64,000 nt of DNA from Trabulsiella odontotermitis (GTDB taxonomy: Bacteria > Pseudomonadota > Gammaproteobacteria > Enterobacterales > Enterobacteriaceae), in contig NZ_LIFX01000014.1 in the NCBI RefSeq assembly GCF_001297775.1, positions 119,796 through 183,795 of the forward strand, given 5' to 3'. The position numbers and the translations under genes were made by a program. Positions 1 through 9,582 of the stretch are shown one piece after another (position 1 is the stretch's first letter; the number at the start of each line of letters is the position of its first letter). Under the pieces are notes generated by a model. The model saw only the letters and a list, made by a program, of their open reading frames with translations. It had not been told where the DNA came from and searched no databases.

Positions 1-1308
1 TTCACTCAGGCCGACCTCTTCCAGCGCGCGGGTATCGCTGATACCGTCAACGGTTTCTGCACGTTTGAAATGACGCATTGCCAGCATGCGTTTCAGCGCC
101 CGCAGTACCGGCTGAGTGTCACCCGCAGTCAACAGATTCGCCAGGTATTGCACCGGAATACGCAGGCTTTCAACATCCGGCAGAATGCCGTTGCTGCTCA
201 GTTCACCCGCATCGGCGGCAGACTGAATCGGTGACAATGGCGGCACGTACCAGACCATCGGCAACGTGCGGTATTCCGGGTGCAGCGGTAACGCCAGCTT
301 CCAGTCCATCGCCATTTTGTAAACAGGCGACTGTTGCGCCGCGTCGATCACGCTCTGCGGGATGCCGTCTTCCAGTGCCTGCGCAATCACCAGCGGATCG
401 TTCGGGTCGAGGAACACCTCCAGCTGGCGCTGATACAGGTCTTTCTCGTTTTCGGTGCTGGCCGCATTTTCAATCGCGTCCGCGTCGTAGAGCAGCACGC
501 CGAGGTAACGGATACGCCCGACACAGCTCTCGGAACACACGGTCGGCATACCCGCTTCGATGCGCGGATAGCAGAAAATGCACTTCTCCGATTTACCGCT
601 CTTCCAGTTGAAGTAGATTTTTTTGTACGGGCAGCCGGTAATACACATGCGCCAGCCGCGGCACTTGTCCTGGTCGATCAGCACAATGCCATCTTCTTCA
701 CGCTTGTAGATGGCACCGCTCGGGCAGGTGGCGACACAGGCCGGGTTAAGGCAGTGTTCGCACAGGCGCGGCAGGTACATCATGAAAGTGTTTTCGAACT
801 GGCCGTACATCGCCTTCTGCATGTTTTCGAAGTTCTGGTCTTTGGCGCGTTTTTCGAACTCGCCGCCCAGGATCTCTTCCCAGTTCGGACCACTGGTGAT
901 CTTGTCCATGCGTTGACCGGTGATCAGTGAACGAGGACGGGCAATCGGCTGGTGCTTGCTTTCCGGTGCGGTATGCAGGTTCTGGTAGTCGTAATCAAAC
1001 GGTTCGTAATAATCTTCAATGCCCGGCAGATGGGGGTTGGCGAAGATTTTACCCAGCAGCATCGCCCGGTTACCCATTCGCGGCTGTAGCTTGCCGTTGA
1101 TTTTACGGATCCAGCCACCCTTCCATTTCTCCTGATTTTCCCAGTCGTTCGGGAAGCCGGTGCCCGGCTTACTTTCTACGTTGTTGAACCAGGCGTATTC
1201 CATGCCTTCACGGCTGGTCCAGACGTTTTTACAGGTGACTGAGCAGGTGTGGCAACCGATGCATTTGTCGAGATTCAGCACCATGCCGACTTGTGAACGA
1301 ATTTTCAT
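1..1308 (-). CDS. narH: Respiratory nitrate reductase A beta subunit NarH, partial (3' end outside window)
   Basis: NarH passes electrons through four iron-sulfur clusters from NarI haem to the NarG active site on the cytoplasmic side of the inner membrane. The first 436 codons are visible. They start MKIRSQVGMV, with a ferredoxin-type CIGCHTCSVTC motif at about residues 16-26, then CEHCLNPACVATCP and CRGWRMCITGC; the Trp in the last motif marks the 3Fe-4S cluster typical of NarH. The ATG overlaps the narG stop as ATGA (1305-1308), so translation is probably coupled. About 75 residues of a family length near 512, and narJ and narI, lie beyond the left edge. The identification follows from direct translation and the known nar order. 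Confidence 0.97.
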   Translation of the reverse strand, partial: MKIRSQVGMVLNLDKCIGCHTCSVTCKNVWTSREGMEYAWFNNVESKPGTGFPNDWENQEKWKGGWIRKINGKLQPRMGNRAMLLGKIFANPHLPGIEDYYEPFDYDYQNLHTAPESKHQPIARPRSLITGQRMDKITSGPNWEEILGGEFEKRAKDQNFENMQKAMYGQFENTFMMYLPRLCEHCLNPACVATCPSGAIYKREEDGIVLIDQDKCRGWRMCITGCPYKKIYFNWKSGKSEKCIFCYPRIEAGMPTVCSESCVGRIRYLGVLLYDADAIENAASTENEKDLYQRQLEVFLDPNDPLVIAQALEDGIPQSVIDAAQQSPVYKMAMDWKLALPLHPEYRTLPMVWYVPPLSPIQSAADAGELSSNGILPDVESLRIPVQYLANLLTAGDTQPVLRALKRMLAMRHFKRAETVDGISDTRALEEVGLSE

Positions 1309-4300
1309 TTTACGCTCTCCTGTACCTGGTCATTACCTTCGCCGTCTAACCAGTTAATGTTCTTCATCTTACGTACCACCACGAACTCATCGCGGTTAGA
1401 TCCTACGGTGCCGTAGTAGTTAAAGCCGTAAGCCAGTTGGGCATAGCCGCCGATCATATGCGTCGGTTTCGGACTGATGCGGGTGACGGAGTTGTGGATC
1501 CCGCCACGCTGACCGGTGATTTCTGATCCCGGCAGGTTCACGATGCGTTCCTGTGCGTGATACATCATGGTCATCCCGGCCGGAACACGCTGACTGACCA
1601 CCGCACGGGCGGTTAATGCGCCGTTGCTGTTGAACACTTCGATCCAGTCGTTATCCTCAATTCCCAGATCTTTAGCGTCAGCTTCACTCATCCAGACGAT
1701 CGGGCCGCCGCGTGACAACGTCAGCATCAACAGGTTGTCGCTGTAGGTGGAGTGGATCCCCCACTTCTGGTGCGGCGTCAGGAAGTTCAGTGCTTTCTCA
1801 GGATTGCCGTTGGATTTCTGACCCATCACCACTTTCACCGAGCGGGTGTCGATCGGCGGACGGTACACCAGCAGGCTTTCGCCAAAGTCACGCATCCACT
1901 GGTGATCCTGATACAACTGCTGGCGGCCAGACAGCGTACGCCATGGGATCAGTTCGTGAACGTTGGTGTAACCGGCGTTATAGGAGACGTGCTCGTCTTC
2001 CAGCCCTGACCAGGTCGGGCTGGAGATGATTTTGCGCGGCTGTGCCTGAATATCGCGGAAGCGAATTTTCTCTTCTTCTTTATTCGTTGCCAGATGAGTA
2101 TGGTCGCGACCGGTAAATTCACTCAGCGCCGCCCAGGCTTTCACTGCCACGTGACCGTTGGTTTCCGGCGCCAGGGTGAGGATCATTTCCGCCGCGTCAA
2201 TCGCCGTATTGAGCATCGGCTGGCCTTTAGCCGGGCCGTCGGCTTTGGTGTAATTAAGCTTACGAAGCAGATCCATTTCACTCTGGGTGTTCCACGCAAT
2301 CCCTTTACCGCCGTTGCCGATTTTCTCCATCAACGGGCCGATTGAGGTAAAGCGCTCCCAGGTCGCCGGGTAATCACGCTCAACGACCATGATATGCGGT
2401 GCAGTTTTGCCCGGGATCAGGTCGCACTCACCCTTCTTCCAGTCTTTCACATCCAGCGGTTGCGCCAGTTCAGCGGCAGAATCGTGCTGAATCGGCAGCG
2501 TCACTACGTCAGTTTCTTTACCCAGATGCCCGACGCAAACTGTTGAGAATGCTTTCGCGATGTCTTTGTAGATCTCCCAGTCGCTCTTCGACTCCCACGC
2601 CGGATCGACGGCTGCGGAGAGCGGATGAATAAACGGATGCATGTCCGAGGTATTCATGTCGTCTTTTTCGTACCAGGTCGCAGTCGGCAGCACGATGTCG
2701 GAATAGAGGCAAGTGCTCGACAGGCGGAAGTCCAGCGTCACCACCAGATCCAGCTTGCCGTCGAGCCCGTTATCCACCCACTCCACCTCTTCCGGCTTCG
2801 CAGCGCCCTGCTGACCGAGATCGACACCCTGAATACCGTTCTCAGTGCCGAGCAGGTATTTCAGCATATATTCGTGGCCCTTGCCGGATGAGCCCAGCAG
2901 GTTCGAACGCCAGATAAACAGGTTGCGCGGATGGTTTTTGCCGTTTTCCGGTTGCTCAGCAGCAAAACGGATAGTGCCTTCTTTCAGGGATTTCACGGTG
3001 TAATCCACCGGCGTCATGCCCGCTTTTTCCGCCTCAGCGGCGATGCGCAGCGGGTTAGTCCCGAGCTGCGGCGCCGACGGCAGCCAGCCCATGCGTTCGG
3101 CACGCACGTTGAAGTCGATCAGGTTACCGCTGTAACGGGATTTATCCGCCAGCGGCGACAGCAATTCCTGCGCGGTTAACGTTTCATAACGCCACTGGCT
3201 GGAGTGGTTATAAAAGTAGGAGGTACTGTTCATGTGACGTGCCGGACGCTGCCAGTCGAGGGCAAAGGCCAGCGGCTGCCAGCCGGTCTGCGGACGCAGT
3301 TTTTCCTGACCCACGTAATGCGCCCAGCCGCCACCACTCTGACCTACGCAGCCGCAGAAGATCAGCATATTGATAAGCCCGCGATAGTTCATATCGAGGT
3401 GATACCAGTGATTCAGACCGGCGCCAACGATGATCATCGAGCGACCGTGTGTCTTATCGGCGTTATCAGCAAATTCGCGGGCGGTGCGGATGATATGCGC
3501 GCGCGGCACGCCGGTGATCTGCTCGGCCCACGCTGGCGTATACGCTTTGATATCGTCATAACCGCTAGCGCAGTTTTCGTCGTCCAGACCGCGATCAAGA
3601 CCGTAATTTGCCATCGTCAGATCGTAAACGGTGGTCACCAGCGCGGTAGAGCCGTCAGCTAGTGGTACGCGTTTCACCGGCAGTTTATGCAGCAGGATGT
3701 TTTCCAGCTCGACACTGTTGAAGTGCTCAGTGCCGTCACCGCCGAAATACGGGAAACCGACGCTGGCGATATCATCATGGCTGCCGAGCAGGCTTAAGCG
3801 CAACTGGATGTCTTCACCGGTGTTACCGTCACGCTGTTCGAGGTTCCATTTGCCTTTATCGCCCCAACGGAAACCAATAGAGCCGTTCGGCGCGGTCAGA
3901 CTGCCGGATTCATCAAAAGCGACTGTTTTCCACTGCGGATTTTTCTCCTGACCCAGCGCATCGACGAGGTCAGCGGCACGCAGCGTGCGACCCGGCGCAT
4001 AGAAACCGTCACGTTCTTCGAGCATTACCAGCATCGGCATATCGGTATAGCGACGCACGTAGTCGGTGAAATACTGGCTGGGTTTATCGAGATGGAATTC
4101 GCGCAGCATGACGTGACCCATCGCCATTGCCATTGCTGCATCGGTACCCTGCTTCGGTGCCAGCCACAGATCGCAGAGCTTGGCGATTTCCGCGTAGTCC
4201 GGGGTAATCGCTACGGTTTTGGTGCCTTTGTAGCGAACTTCGGTAAAGAAGTGCGCATCCGGGGTACGGGTCTGCGGAACGTTAGAGCCCCAGGCAATGA

Positions 4301-5048
4301 TGTAGCTGGAGTTGTACCAGTCGGCCGATTCCGGCACGTCGGTCTGTTCGCCCCAGGTCTGCGGCGACGCTGGCGGCAGGTCGCAGTACCAGTCATAGAA
4401 GCTCAGGCAGGTGCCGCCAATCAGCGACAGGTAGCGCGCACCGGAGGCGTAAGAAACCATCGACATCGCCGGGATCGGCGAGAAGCCCGCGACACGATCC
4501 GGGCCGTAGGTTTTCACGGTATAGACGTTAGACGCGGCAATCAGTTCATTGACTTCCTGCCAGGAGGAACGCACGAAACCACCGCGGCCACGCGCCTGCT
4601 TGAAGCTTTTGGCTTTGTCCGCGTCTTCGATGATAGAAGCCCAGGCATTCACCGGATCACTGTGTTGCGCTTTTGCTTCACGCCACATCTTCATCAGGCG
4701 TTTACGCATCAGGGGATATTTCAGGCGATTGGCGCTGTACAGATACCAGGAGTAACTGGCACCACGAGGGCAGCCACGCGGCTCGTGGTTTGGCATATCC
4801 GGACGGGTACGCGGATAGTCAGTCTGCTGCATTTCCCAGGTCACCAGACCGTTTTTAACGAAAATCTTCCAGCTACAGGAGCCGGTGCAGTTTACGCCGT
4901 GCGTGGAGCGAACCACTTTGTCATGCTGCCAGCGCTGACGGTATCCATCCTCCCAGTCCCGGTTGGTGTTAAGAAGCTGGCCGTGCCCGTCGGCAAAGAT
5001 TTCGCCCTTCTGCTTGAAGTAGCGAAACCGGTCCAGGAATTTACTCAT
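1305..5048 (-). CDS. narG: Respiratory nitrate reductase A alpha subunit NarG
   Basis: NarG reduces nitrate to nitrite at a molybdenum bis-MGD centre, coupled to quinol oxidation by NarI. The product is 1247 residues, the same length as E. coli NarG. The N-terminal FS0 cluster ligands are visible as His50, Cys54, Cys58 (THGVNCTGSC) and Cys93 (PRGCPRG). The FYDWYCDLPP stretch holds the aspartate that ligates molybdenum in this family. The N-terminus lacks a cleavable Tat signal, as expected for the cytoplasmic enzyme. A CAGGAG ribosome site precedes the ATG by eight bases. The gene is first in the narGHJI operon; a perfect FNR site lies about 90 bases upstream. No damage is seen. Confidence 0.98.
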   Translation of the reverse strand: MSKFLDRFRYFKQKGEIFADGHGQLLNTNRDWEDGYRQRWQHDKVVRSTHGVNCTGSCSWKIFVKNGLVTWEMQQTDYPRTRPDMPNHEPRGCPRGASYSWYLYSANRLKYPLMRKRLMKMWREAKAQHSDPVNAWASIIEDADKAKSFKQARGRGGFVRSSWQEVNELIAASNVYTVKTYGPDRVAGFSPIPAMSMVSYASGARYLSLIGGTCLSFYDWYCDLPPASPQTWGEQTDVPESADWYNSSYIIAWGSNVPQTRTPDAHFFTEVRYKGTKTVAITPDYAEIAKLCDLWLAPKQGTDAAMAMAMGHVMLREFHLDKPSQYFTDYVRRYTDMPMLVMLEERDGFYAPGRTLRAADLVDALGQEKNPQWKTVAFDESGSLTAPNGSIGFRWGDKGKWNLEQRDGNTGEDIQLRLSLLGSHDDIASVGFPYFGGDGTEHFNSVELENILLHKLPVKRVPLADGSTALVTTVYDLTMANYGLDRGLDDENCASGYDDIKAYTPAWAEQITGVPRAHIIRTAREFADNADKTHGRSMIIVGAGLNHWYHLDMNYRGLINMLIFCGCVGQSGGGWAHYVGQEKLRPQTGWQPLAFALDWQRPARHMNSTSYFYNHSSQWRYETLTAQELLSPLADKSRYSGNLIDFNVRAERMGWLPSAPQLGTNPLRIAAEAEKAGMTPVDYTVKSLKEGTIRFAAEQPENGKNHPRNLFIWRSNLLGSSGKGHEYMLKYLLGTENGIQGVDLGQQGAAKPEEVEWVDNGLDGKLDLVVTLDFRLSSTCLYSDIVLPTATWYEKDDMNTSDMHPFIHPLSAAVDPAWESKSDWEIYKDIAKAFSTVCVGHLGKETDVVTLPIQHDSAAELAQPLDVKDWKKGECDLIPGKTAPHIMVVERDYPATWERFTSIGPLMEKIGNGGKGIAWNTQSEMDLLRKLNYTKADGPAKGQPMLNTAIDAAEMILTLAPETNGHVAVKAWAALSEFTGRDHTHLATNKEEEKIRFRDIQAQPRKIISSPTWSGLEDEHVSYNAGYTNVHELIPWRTLSGRQQLYQDHQWMRDFGESLLVYRPPIDTRSVKVVMGQKSNGNPEKALNFLTPHQKWGIHSTYSDNLLMLTLSRGGPIVWMSEADAKDLGIEDNDWIEVFNSNGALTARAVVSQRVPAGMTMMYHAQERIVNLPGSEITGQRGGIHNSVTRISPKPTHMIGGYAQLAYGFNYYGTVGSNRDEFVVVRKMKNINWLDGEGNDQVQESVK

Positions 5049-5139
5049 CGGGTTTCTCCTGTAAGGAGCCTGGTGGCTCTCTGGTCAATCGACATTGCTT
5101 AAATTGCAGCGAAAGTAACGTCCTGAAAGATGGGAGGAA

Positions 5140-5153
5140 TTGATAACGATCAA
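5140..5153 (-). promoter_or_regulatory. FNR binding site of the narG promoter
   Basis: The sequence TTGATAACGATCAA matches the FNR consensus TTGAT-N4-ATCAA at every defined position. If the site is centred 41.5 bases upstream of the start, as in class II FNR promoters, transcription would begin near 5105, giving a leader of about 56 bases before narG. The position and sequence agree with the known anaerobic control of the E. coli narG promoter. Confidence 0.9.
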
Positions 5154-5195
5154 GGCGGTTTGCGTTAACAAAGGGCCTGAAAATGACAGATACTC

Positions 5196-5337
5196 CCTGA
5201 GTGGTAGGCATTTTTATTTTTCAATGCACTGATTTATAAAGAGTTTATGTAATAAGTGCTTGCTGTTTGCTTTTCCTGATCTTCTCCTGGGTATTAAGGG
5301 GTAGATCGCGTCCCTGTCAGAACATTGTGTTACCGAT
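5196..5337 (-). promoter_or_regulatory. NarL-type heptamers upstream of narG
   Basis: This is the upstream part of the 390-base narK-narG gap. Three heptamers fit the NarL/NarP consensus TACYNMT: TACCACT (5200-5206, minus strand), TACCCCT (5297-5303, minus strand, followed by a second partial TACCCAG) and TACCGAT (5331-5337, plus strand). The TACCCCT site lies roughly 190 bases upstream of the predicted start, where E. coli narG has its main NarL site, with an IHF bend between. Heptamer matches are short, so individual sites are uncertain, but the set fits nitrate-activated control. Confidence 0.6.
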
Positions 5338-5393
5338 GTCACAGATCTGACAGCATCGCCAGTTCATTAGTATGTTGTAACTAAATAGGGTAT

Positions 5394-5418
5394 AAAAAAA
5401 GGCGCGGTTGCCCGCGCC
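5394..5418 (-). terminator. Rho-independent terminator of narK
   Basis: A 7-base-pair stem GGCGCGG/CCGCGCC with a four-base loop is followed, in the leftward direction, by seven T residues. It lies 20 bases past the narK stop and insulates narK from the narG promoter. Confidence 0.9.
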
Positions 5419-5438
5419 AGGATAATCAAGAAGTCACT

Positions 5439-6836
5439 TTATTTTTTTGTTTTACGCCCGTATACCGCCCAGGTGATCACCACACAGGCAATATAGAACA
5501 CGAGGAACACTTTCATGGCGCCCGCCGGAGAACCAGTGAGATCCAGCGAGGCACCGAAGGCTTTCGGAATAAAAAAGCCGCCGATAGCGCCAATGGCCGA
5601 GATAAAGCCCAGCGCGGCGGCGGTGTCGGTCGCGGCTTCACGCATCGCTCTTTCTTCGGTACCGCCCTGCGCTTTCACACGCTCCATGGTTATCTTGCGG
5701 AAAATCAGCGAGATCATCTGGAAGGTGGACGCACTCCCCAGACCGGCCGTCAGGAACAGCACCATAAAGACCGCGAAGAAGGCGAGGAAGTTACCGCCCT
5801 CTCCGTGCGTCGGCAGCGTCAGGAACAACAGCGCACAGAAGATGGCCATCACCACAAAGTTCACCAGTGTGACGCGGGTCCCCCCGAGGCGATCAGAGAT
5901 GGCGCCGCCAGTTGAACGCGCCAGCGCGCCAATAAACGGACCGAAGAAGGCATAATGCAGGATCTGTACATCCGGGAACTGCGTTTTCGCCAGCATCGCA
6001 AAGCCTGCGGAGAAGCCGATAAACGAGCCGAACGTTGCCAGATATAACAGGCTCATGATCCACAGATGACCCCGTTTAAGTACCGGCAGTTGTTCGCTCA
6101 GCGACGCTTTCGACGCCGCCAGATCGTTCATGCCAAACCAGGCCGCGAGGGTGAAAATCACCAGCAACGGCACCCAGATCCAGGCAGCATTTTCGAGATA
6201 CAACATGGAGCCGTCCGGTTGTGCCGCCCCGCTGCTGCCAAAGAAGGCAAACACCGAAAGAGAGACCACCAGCGGCGCAACCAGTTGCATCACGCTCACG
6301 CCCATGTTGCCGAGACCGCCGTTAATCCCCAGCGCCCCGCCCTGTTTCTGCTTCGGAAAGAAGAAGCTGATGTTGGCCATGCTGGAGGCGAAATTGGCGC
6401 CAGCAAAACCACACAGCAAAGAGATAATGACAAAGGTGCTGAACGGCGTTGAGGGATCCTGCACCGCAAAACCTAACCACACGCAGGGAACGATCATGAT
6501 GCCGGTACTGAACGCCGTCCAGCGACGACCGCCAAATACCGGAACCATAAAGGCGTAAGGCACACGCAACAGCGCACCGGAGAGCGCCGGTAGTGCTGTC
6601 AGCATAAACAGCTGATCGGTCGTAAACCGGAAGCCGACTTTATTGAGATTAACTGCCACAGCGCTGAACAACATCCATACACAAAACGCCAGTAACAGGC
6701 AGGGTACGGAAATCCACAGATTTCGACTCGCAATGCGATGCCCTTTCTGCTGCCAGAATGCAGGATCTTCAGGACGCCAGTCAGTAATGACCGCACTGCT
6801 TGCCTTCTCCTCAACGGAAGAGTGACTCATAGACAC
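5439..6836 (-). CDS. narK: Nitrate/nitrite transporter NarK
   Basis: NarK is an inner membrane major facilitator of the nitrate-nitrite porter family, importing nitrate and exporting nitrite during anaerobic respiration. The product is 465 residues with about twelve hydrophobic segments. The family signature is visible around residues 140-185: GFAGANFASSMANISFFFP and GGALGINGGLGNMG, a glycine-rich helix lining the substrate path. The start is supported by AGAGGTG six bases upstream of the ATG. The gene is divergent from narX-narL, with an FNR palindrome 55 bases upstream. NarU is a paralogue, but the position next to narXL and narG favours NarK. Confidence 0.96.
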   Translation of the reverse strand: MSMSHSSVEEKASSAVITDWRPEDPAFWQQKGHRIASRNLWISVPCLLLAFCVWMLFSAVAVNLNKVGFRFTTDQLFMLTALPALSGALLRVPYAFMVPVFGGRRWTAFSTGIMIVPCVWLGFAVQDPSTPFSTFVIISLLCGFAGANFASSMANISFFFPKQKQGGALGINGGLGNMGVSVMQLVAPLVVSLSVFAFFGSSGAAQPDGSMLYLENAAWIWVPLLVIFTLAAWFGMNDLAASKASLSEQLPVLKRGHLWIMSLLYLATFGSFIGFSAGFAMLAKTQFPDVQILHYAFFGPFIGALARSTGGAISDRLGGTRVTLVNFVVMAIFCALLFLTLPTHGEGGNFLAFFAVFMVLFLTAGLGSASTFQMISLIFRKITMERVKAQGGTEERAMREAATDTAAALGFISAIGAIGGFFIPKAFGASLDLTGSPAGAMKVFLVFYIACVVITWAVYGRKTKK

Positions 6837-6890
6837 CTCTGATTATGAATATCAACGGTGCAACATTGAGTTTTTCCAGGGGCTGGTAAG

Positions 6891-6904
6891 TTGATATAAA
6901 TCAA
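6891..6904 (-). promoter_or_regulatory. FNR binding site of the narK promoter
   Basis: TTGATATAAATCAA is a perfect TTGAT-N4-ATCAA palindrome. A class II position would place the narK transcript start near 6856, about 20 bases before the ATG. This agrees with the strict FNR dependence of narK in E. coli. Confidence 0.9.
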
Positions 6905-7142
6905 AGGAAAAGTGGGCGCCAGGAGCGGCAGAAAATGCCTGTTATCCTTAGTGAGTAGTAAAATACTCTTAAAAAAGTGTGGTTTTTCACGCGACTGATG
7001 CCAGCGGACATCTTTCTCCCTCCGAATCACCCACTGGCGGCAATTAAGAGGTAATCCTTTTTGGGTGTGGGTATACTCCGGGGGATACCGGACAATAGCA
7101 CAAGTCCGGGATAACACCCCGGCTCAGGAGCCAGACCGCCCA
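6905..7142. promoter_or_regulatory. Divergent narK / narX control region
   Basis: The gap between narK and narX is 306 bases. Beyond the FNR site it holds heptamers matching TACYNMT on the minus strand at 6954-6960 (TACTACT) and 7047-7053 (TACCTCT). In E. coli this gap carries a dense array of NarL sites that activate narK. An open frame continues 26 codons upstream of the narX ATG, but it is probably leader sequence because NarX from the ATG at 7143 has exactly the E. coli length. Confidence 0.55.
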
Positions 7143-8939
7143 ATGCATAAACGTCGTTTTACACCGCTCACGCTGGTGAATCAACTGGTGCTGATCGTCC
7201 TGCTGTCCACCCTGATTGGGGTGACAGGCATGACGATTTCCGCCCGTCTGGTCCACGGCGTCCAGGGCAGCGCACATGCCATCAACAAAGCGGGATCGCT
7301 GCGCATGCAGAGCTATCGCCTGCTGGCATCCATTCCGCTGACCGCCGAAGATCAGATCTTACTGGATAACATGGAAGCCACTGTTTTTAGCCCTGAGCTG
7401 GAACAGGCTGCCATCCGCGACGGGCAGGTACCGCAACTGACTGCCCTGCAAAAATATTGGCAGGGCGAGCTGGCCCCCGGCATGAAAAAAGCGGAGAACC
7501 AGGCGACCGTCGCGGGCGATGTCGCCAGCTTTGTCAACCGCATCGACCAACTGGTGTATGCCTTTGACCATACCACCGAAGAGCGGATCACCAGCGTCGT
7601 ATCAACCATGCGCTGGATGGTGCTGGTCATGGTGCTGCTGCTGATTTTCACCATCGTCTGGCTGCGTGCCCGGCTGATGCATCCCTGGCAACAGCTGCTG
7701 CGCATGGCGCGGGCGGTAAGTCAGCGCGATTTTACCCAACGCGCGCGCATCAGCGGGCGTAACGAAATGGCGACGCTCGGCATGGCGCTGAATAACATGT
7801 CCGAAGAGCTGGCGGAAAGCTATGCGGTGCTTGAGCAACGCGTACAGGAAAAAACCGCGCGGCTGGAGCAGAAAAACGAAATTCTGGCATTCCTCTGGCA
7901 GTCCAACCGCCGCCTTCACTCTGGCATTCCGCTCTGCGAACGTATCTCGCCAGTGCTGAGCGATCTTCAGGGGCTAACGCTGCTGCAGGACATCGAAGTT
8001 CGCGTGTACGACACCGAAGACGAAGAGAATCATCAGGAATTTACCTGCCACTCTGAAAACAGCTGCGATGAAAAAGGCTGCTATCTCTGCCCTCGCGACC
8101 TGCCGTCGGTCTCCCGGGGAGGCAGCACGCTGAAATGGCGGCTGGCCGATGCGCATAATCAGTACGGCATTCTGCTGGCGACGCTGCCGACGGGCTGCCA
8201 CATGAGTCACGATCAGCAGCAACTGGTCGATACACTGGTTGAACAACTGACCTCAACGCTGGCGCTGGACTGGCATCAGGAGAAACAGCAACAACTGATC
8301 GTCATGGAAGAGCGCGCCACCATCGCCCGCGAACTGCATGATTCGATCGCCCAGTCGTTATCCTGTATGAAAATGCAGGTGAGCTGCCTGCAGATGCGGG
8401 GCGAAGCGCTGCCGCCCGAGAGCCGTGATCTGCTGGCGCAGATCCGCAATGAACTGAACACCTCCTGGGCGCAGTTACGCGAGCTGCTGACCACCTTCCG
8501 CCTGCAGTTGACCGAGCCGGGGCTTCGCCCTGCGCTGGAAGCCAGCTGCATTGAGTACAGTGCGCATTTTGGTTTCAATGTACAGCTGGATTACCAGCTA
8601 CCGCCGCGTTATGTGCCGTCGCATCAGGCGATCCACGTACTGCAAATCGTGCGCGAGGCGTTGAGCAACGCCCTGAAACATGCGCAGGCAACCGAAGTAA
8701 AAGTGACCGTCTATCAGCAAGAACATCAGGTAAAACTGATCGTGGAAGATAACGGCTGCGGCGTACCGGATCACGCCGAACGCAGCAACCATTACGGTTT
8801 AATCATCATGCGGGATCGCGCGCAAAGCCTGCGAGGCGATTGCCAGGTGCGTCGACGCGACAACGGTGGAACAGAAGTTGTCGTGACCTTTATTCCCGAA
8901 AAATCTCTCTCGTTACAACAAGGAGATACCTATGAGTAA
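7143..8939 (+). CDS. narX: Nitrate/nitrite sensor histidine kinase NarX
   Basis: NarX senses periplasmic nitrate and nitrite and phosphorylates or dephosphorylates NarL. From the ATG at 7143 the product is 598 residues, the E. coli length. Visible in order: first membrane segment (about 15-37), periplasmic domain opening with the ligand-binding P-box ([19 protein letters not shown]), second membrane segment (about 150-175), HAMP helices, a cysteine-rich central module ([10 protein letters not shown]), the histidine box [18 protein letters not shown] with His near residue 399, and an ATPase domain with DNGCGVP. The periplasmic part differs markedly from E. coli NarX while the kinase part is close. 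The gene overlaps narL by eight bases. Confidence 0.96.
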   Translation: MHKRRFTPLTLVNQLVLIVLLSTLIGVTGMTISARLVHGVQGSAHAINKAGSLRMQSYRLLASIPLTAEDQILLDNMEATVFSPELEQAAIRDGQVPQLTALQKYWQGELAPGMKKAENQATVAGDVASFVNRIDQLVYAFDHTTEERITSVVSTMRWMVLVMVLLLIFTIVWLRARLMHPWQQLLRMARAVSQRDFTQRARISGRNEMATLGMALNNMSEELAESYAVLEQRVQEKTARLEQKNEILAFLWQSNRRLHSGIPLCERISPVLSDLQGLTLLQDIEVRVYDTEDEENHQEFTCHSENSCDEKGCYLCPRDLPSVSRGGSTLKWRLADAHNQYGILLATLPTGCHMSHDQQQLVDTLVEQLTSTLALDWHQEKQQQLIVMEERATIARELHDSIAQSLSCMKMQVSCLQMRGEALPPESRDLLAQIRNELNTSWAQLRELLTTFRLQLTEPGLRPALEASCIEYSAHFGFNVQLDYQLPPRYVPSHQAIHVLQIVREALSNALKHAQATEVKVTVYQQEHQVKLIVEDNGCGVPDHAERSNHYGLIIMRDRAQSLRGDCQVRRRDNGGTEVVVTFIPEKSLSLQQGDTYE

Positions 8940-9582
8940 TCAGGAACGGGCAACCATCCTGTTAATAGACGATCACCCGATGCTACGCACCGGCGTAAAA
9001 CAACTCATCAGCATGGCGCCGGATATTCAGGTTGTTGGCGAAGCCAGCAACGGAGATCAGGGCATTGAGCTTGCTGAGTCGCTCGATCCTGATCTGATCC
9101 TTCTCGACCTCAATATGCCCGGCATGAACGGTCTGGAAACCCTCGACAAACTGCGTGAAAGAACGTTATCCGGCCGCGTGGTGGTGTTCAGCGTGTCGAA
9201 TCATGAAGAAGATGTGGTGACCGCCCTGAAGCGCGGCGCAGACGGTTATCTGCTGAAAGATATGGAGCCGGAAGATCTGCTGAAAGCGCTGCAACAGGCC
9301 GCTGCCGGTGAGATGGTGTTAAGCGAAGCGCTGACGCCGGTTCTGGCTGCCAGTCTGCGCGCCAATCGCGCGACGTCTGATCGCGACGTCAGCCAGTTGA
9401 CCCCGCGCGAGCGCGATATCCTCAAGCTTATCGCCCAGGGGCTGCCCAACAAGATGATCGCCCGCCGCCTCGATATCACCGAGAGCACAGTGAAAGTCCA
9501 CGTTAAGCATATGCTGAAAAAAATGAAACTGAAATCTCGCGTGGAAGCCGCAGTCTGGGTTCACCAGGAGCGCATCTTCTGA
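8932..9582 (+). CDS. narL: Nitrate/nitrite response regulator NarL
   Basis: NarL controls nitrate-responsive promoters, activating nar genes and repressing alternative anaerobic pathways. The 216-residue product matches the E. coli length. The receiver domain has the acidic pair IDDHP at residues 13-14 and the phosphoacceptor Asp59 in [11 protein letters not shown]; Lys near 109 follows in [11 protein letters not shown]. The C-terminal LuxR-type domain shows [19 protein letters not shown] and a recognition helix [13 protein letters not shown]. It is translated from inside narX. Its TGA stop directly abuts the stop of the convergent ychO gene. Confidence 0.98.
   Translation: MSNQERATILLIDDHPMLRTGVKQLISMAPDIQVVGEASNGDQGIELAESLDPDLILLDLNMPGMNGLETLDKLRERTLSGRVVVFSVSNHEEDVVTALKRGADGYLLKDMEPEDLLKALQQAAAGEMVLSEALTPVLAASLRANRATSDRDVSQLTPRERDILKLIAQGLPNKMIARRLDITESTVKVHVKHMLKKMKLKSRVEAAVWVHQERIF

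Noticed and set aside
4092..5102. A 336-codon open frame on the plus strand
   Set aside because: It is entirely antisense to narG, arginine- and histidine-rich as mirrored frames are, and has no recognisable domain.
7065..7142. Upstream extension of narX by 26 codons
   Set aside because: The ATG at 7143 gives exactly the E. coli length and a normal membrane N-terminus; the extension overlaps a NarL-type control region.
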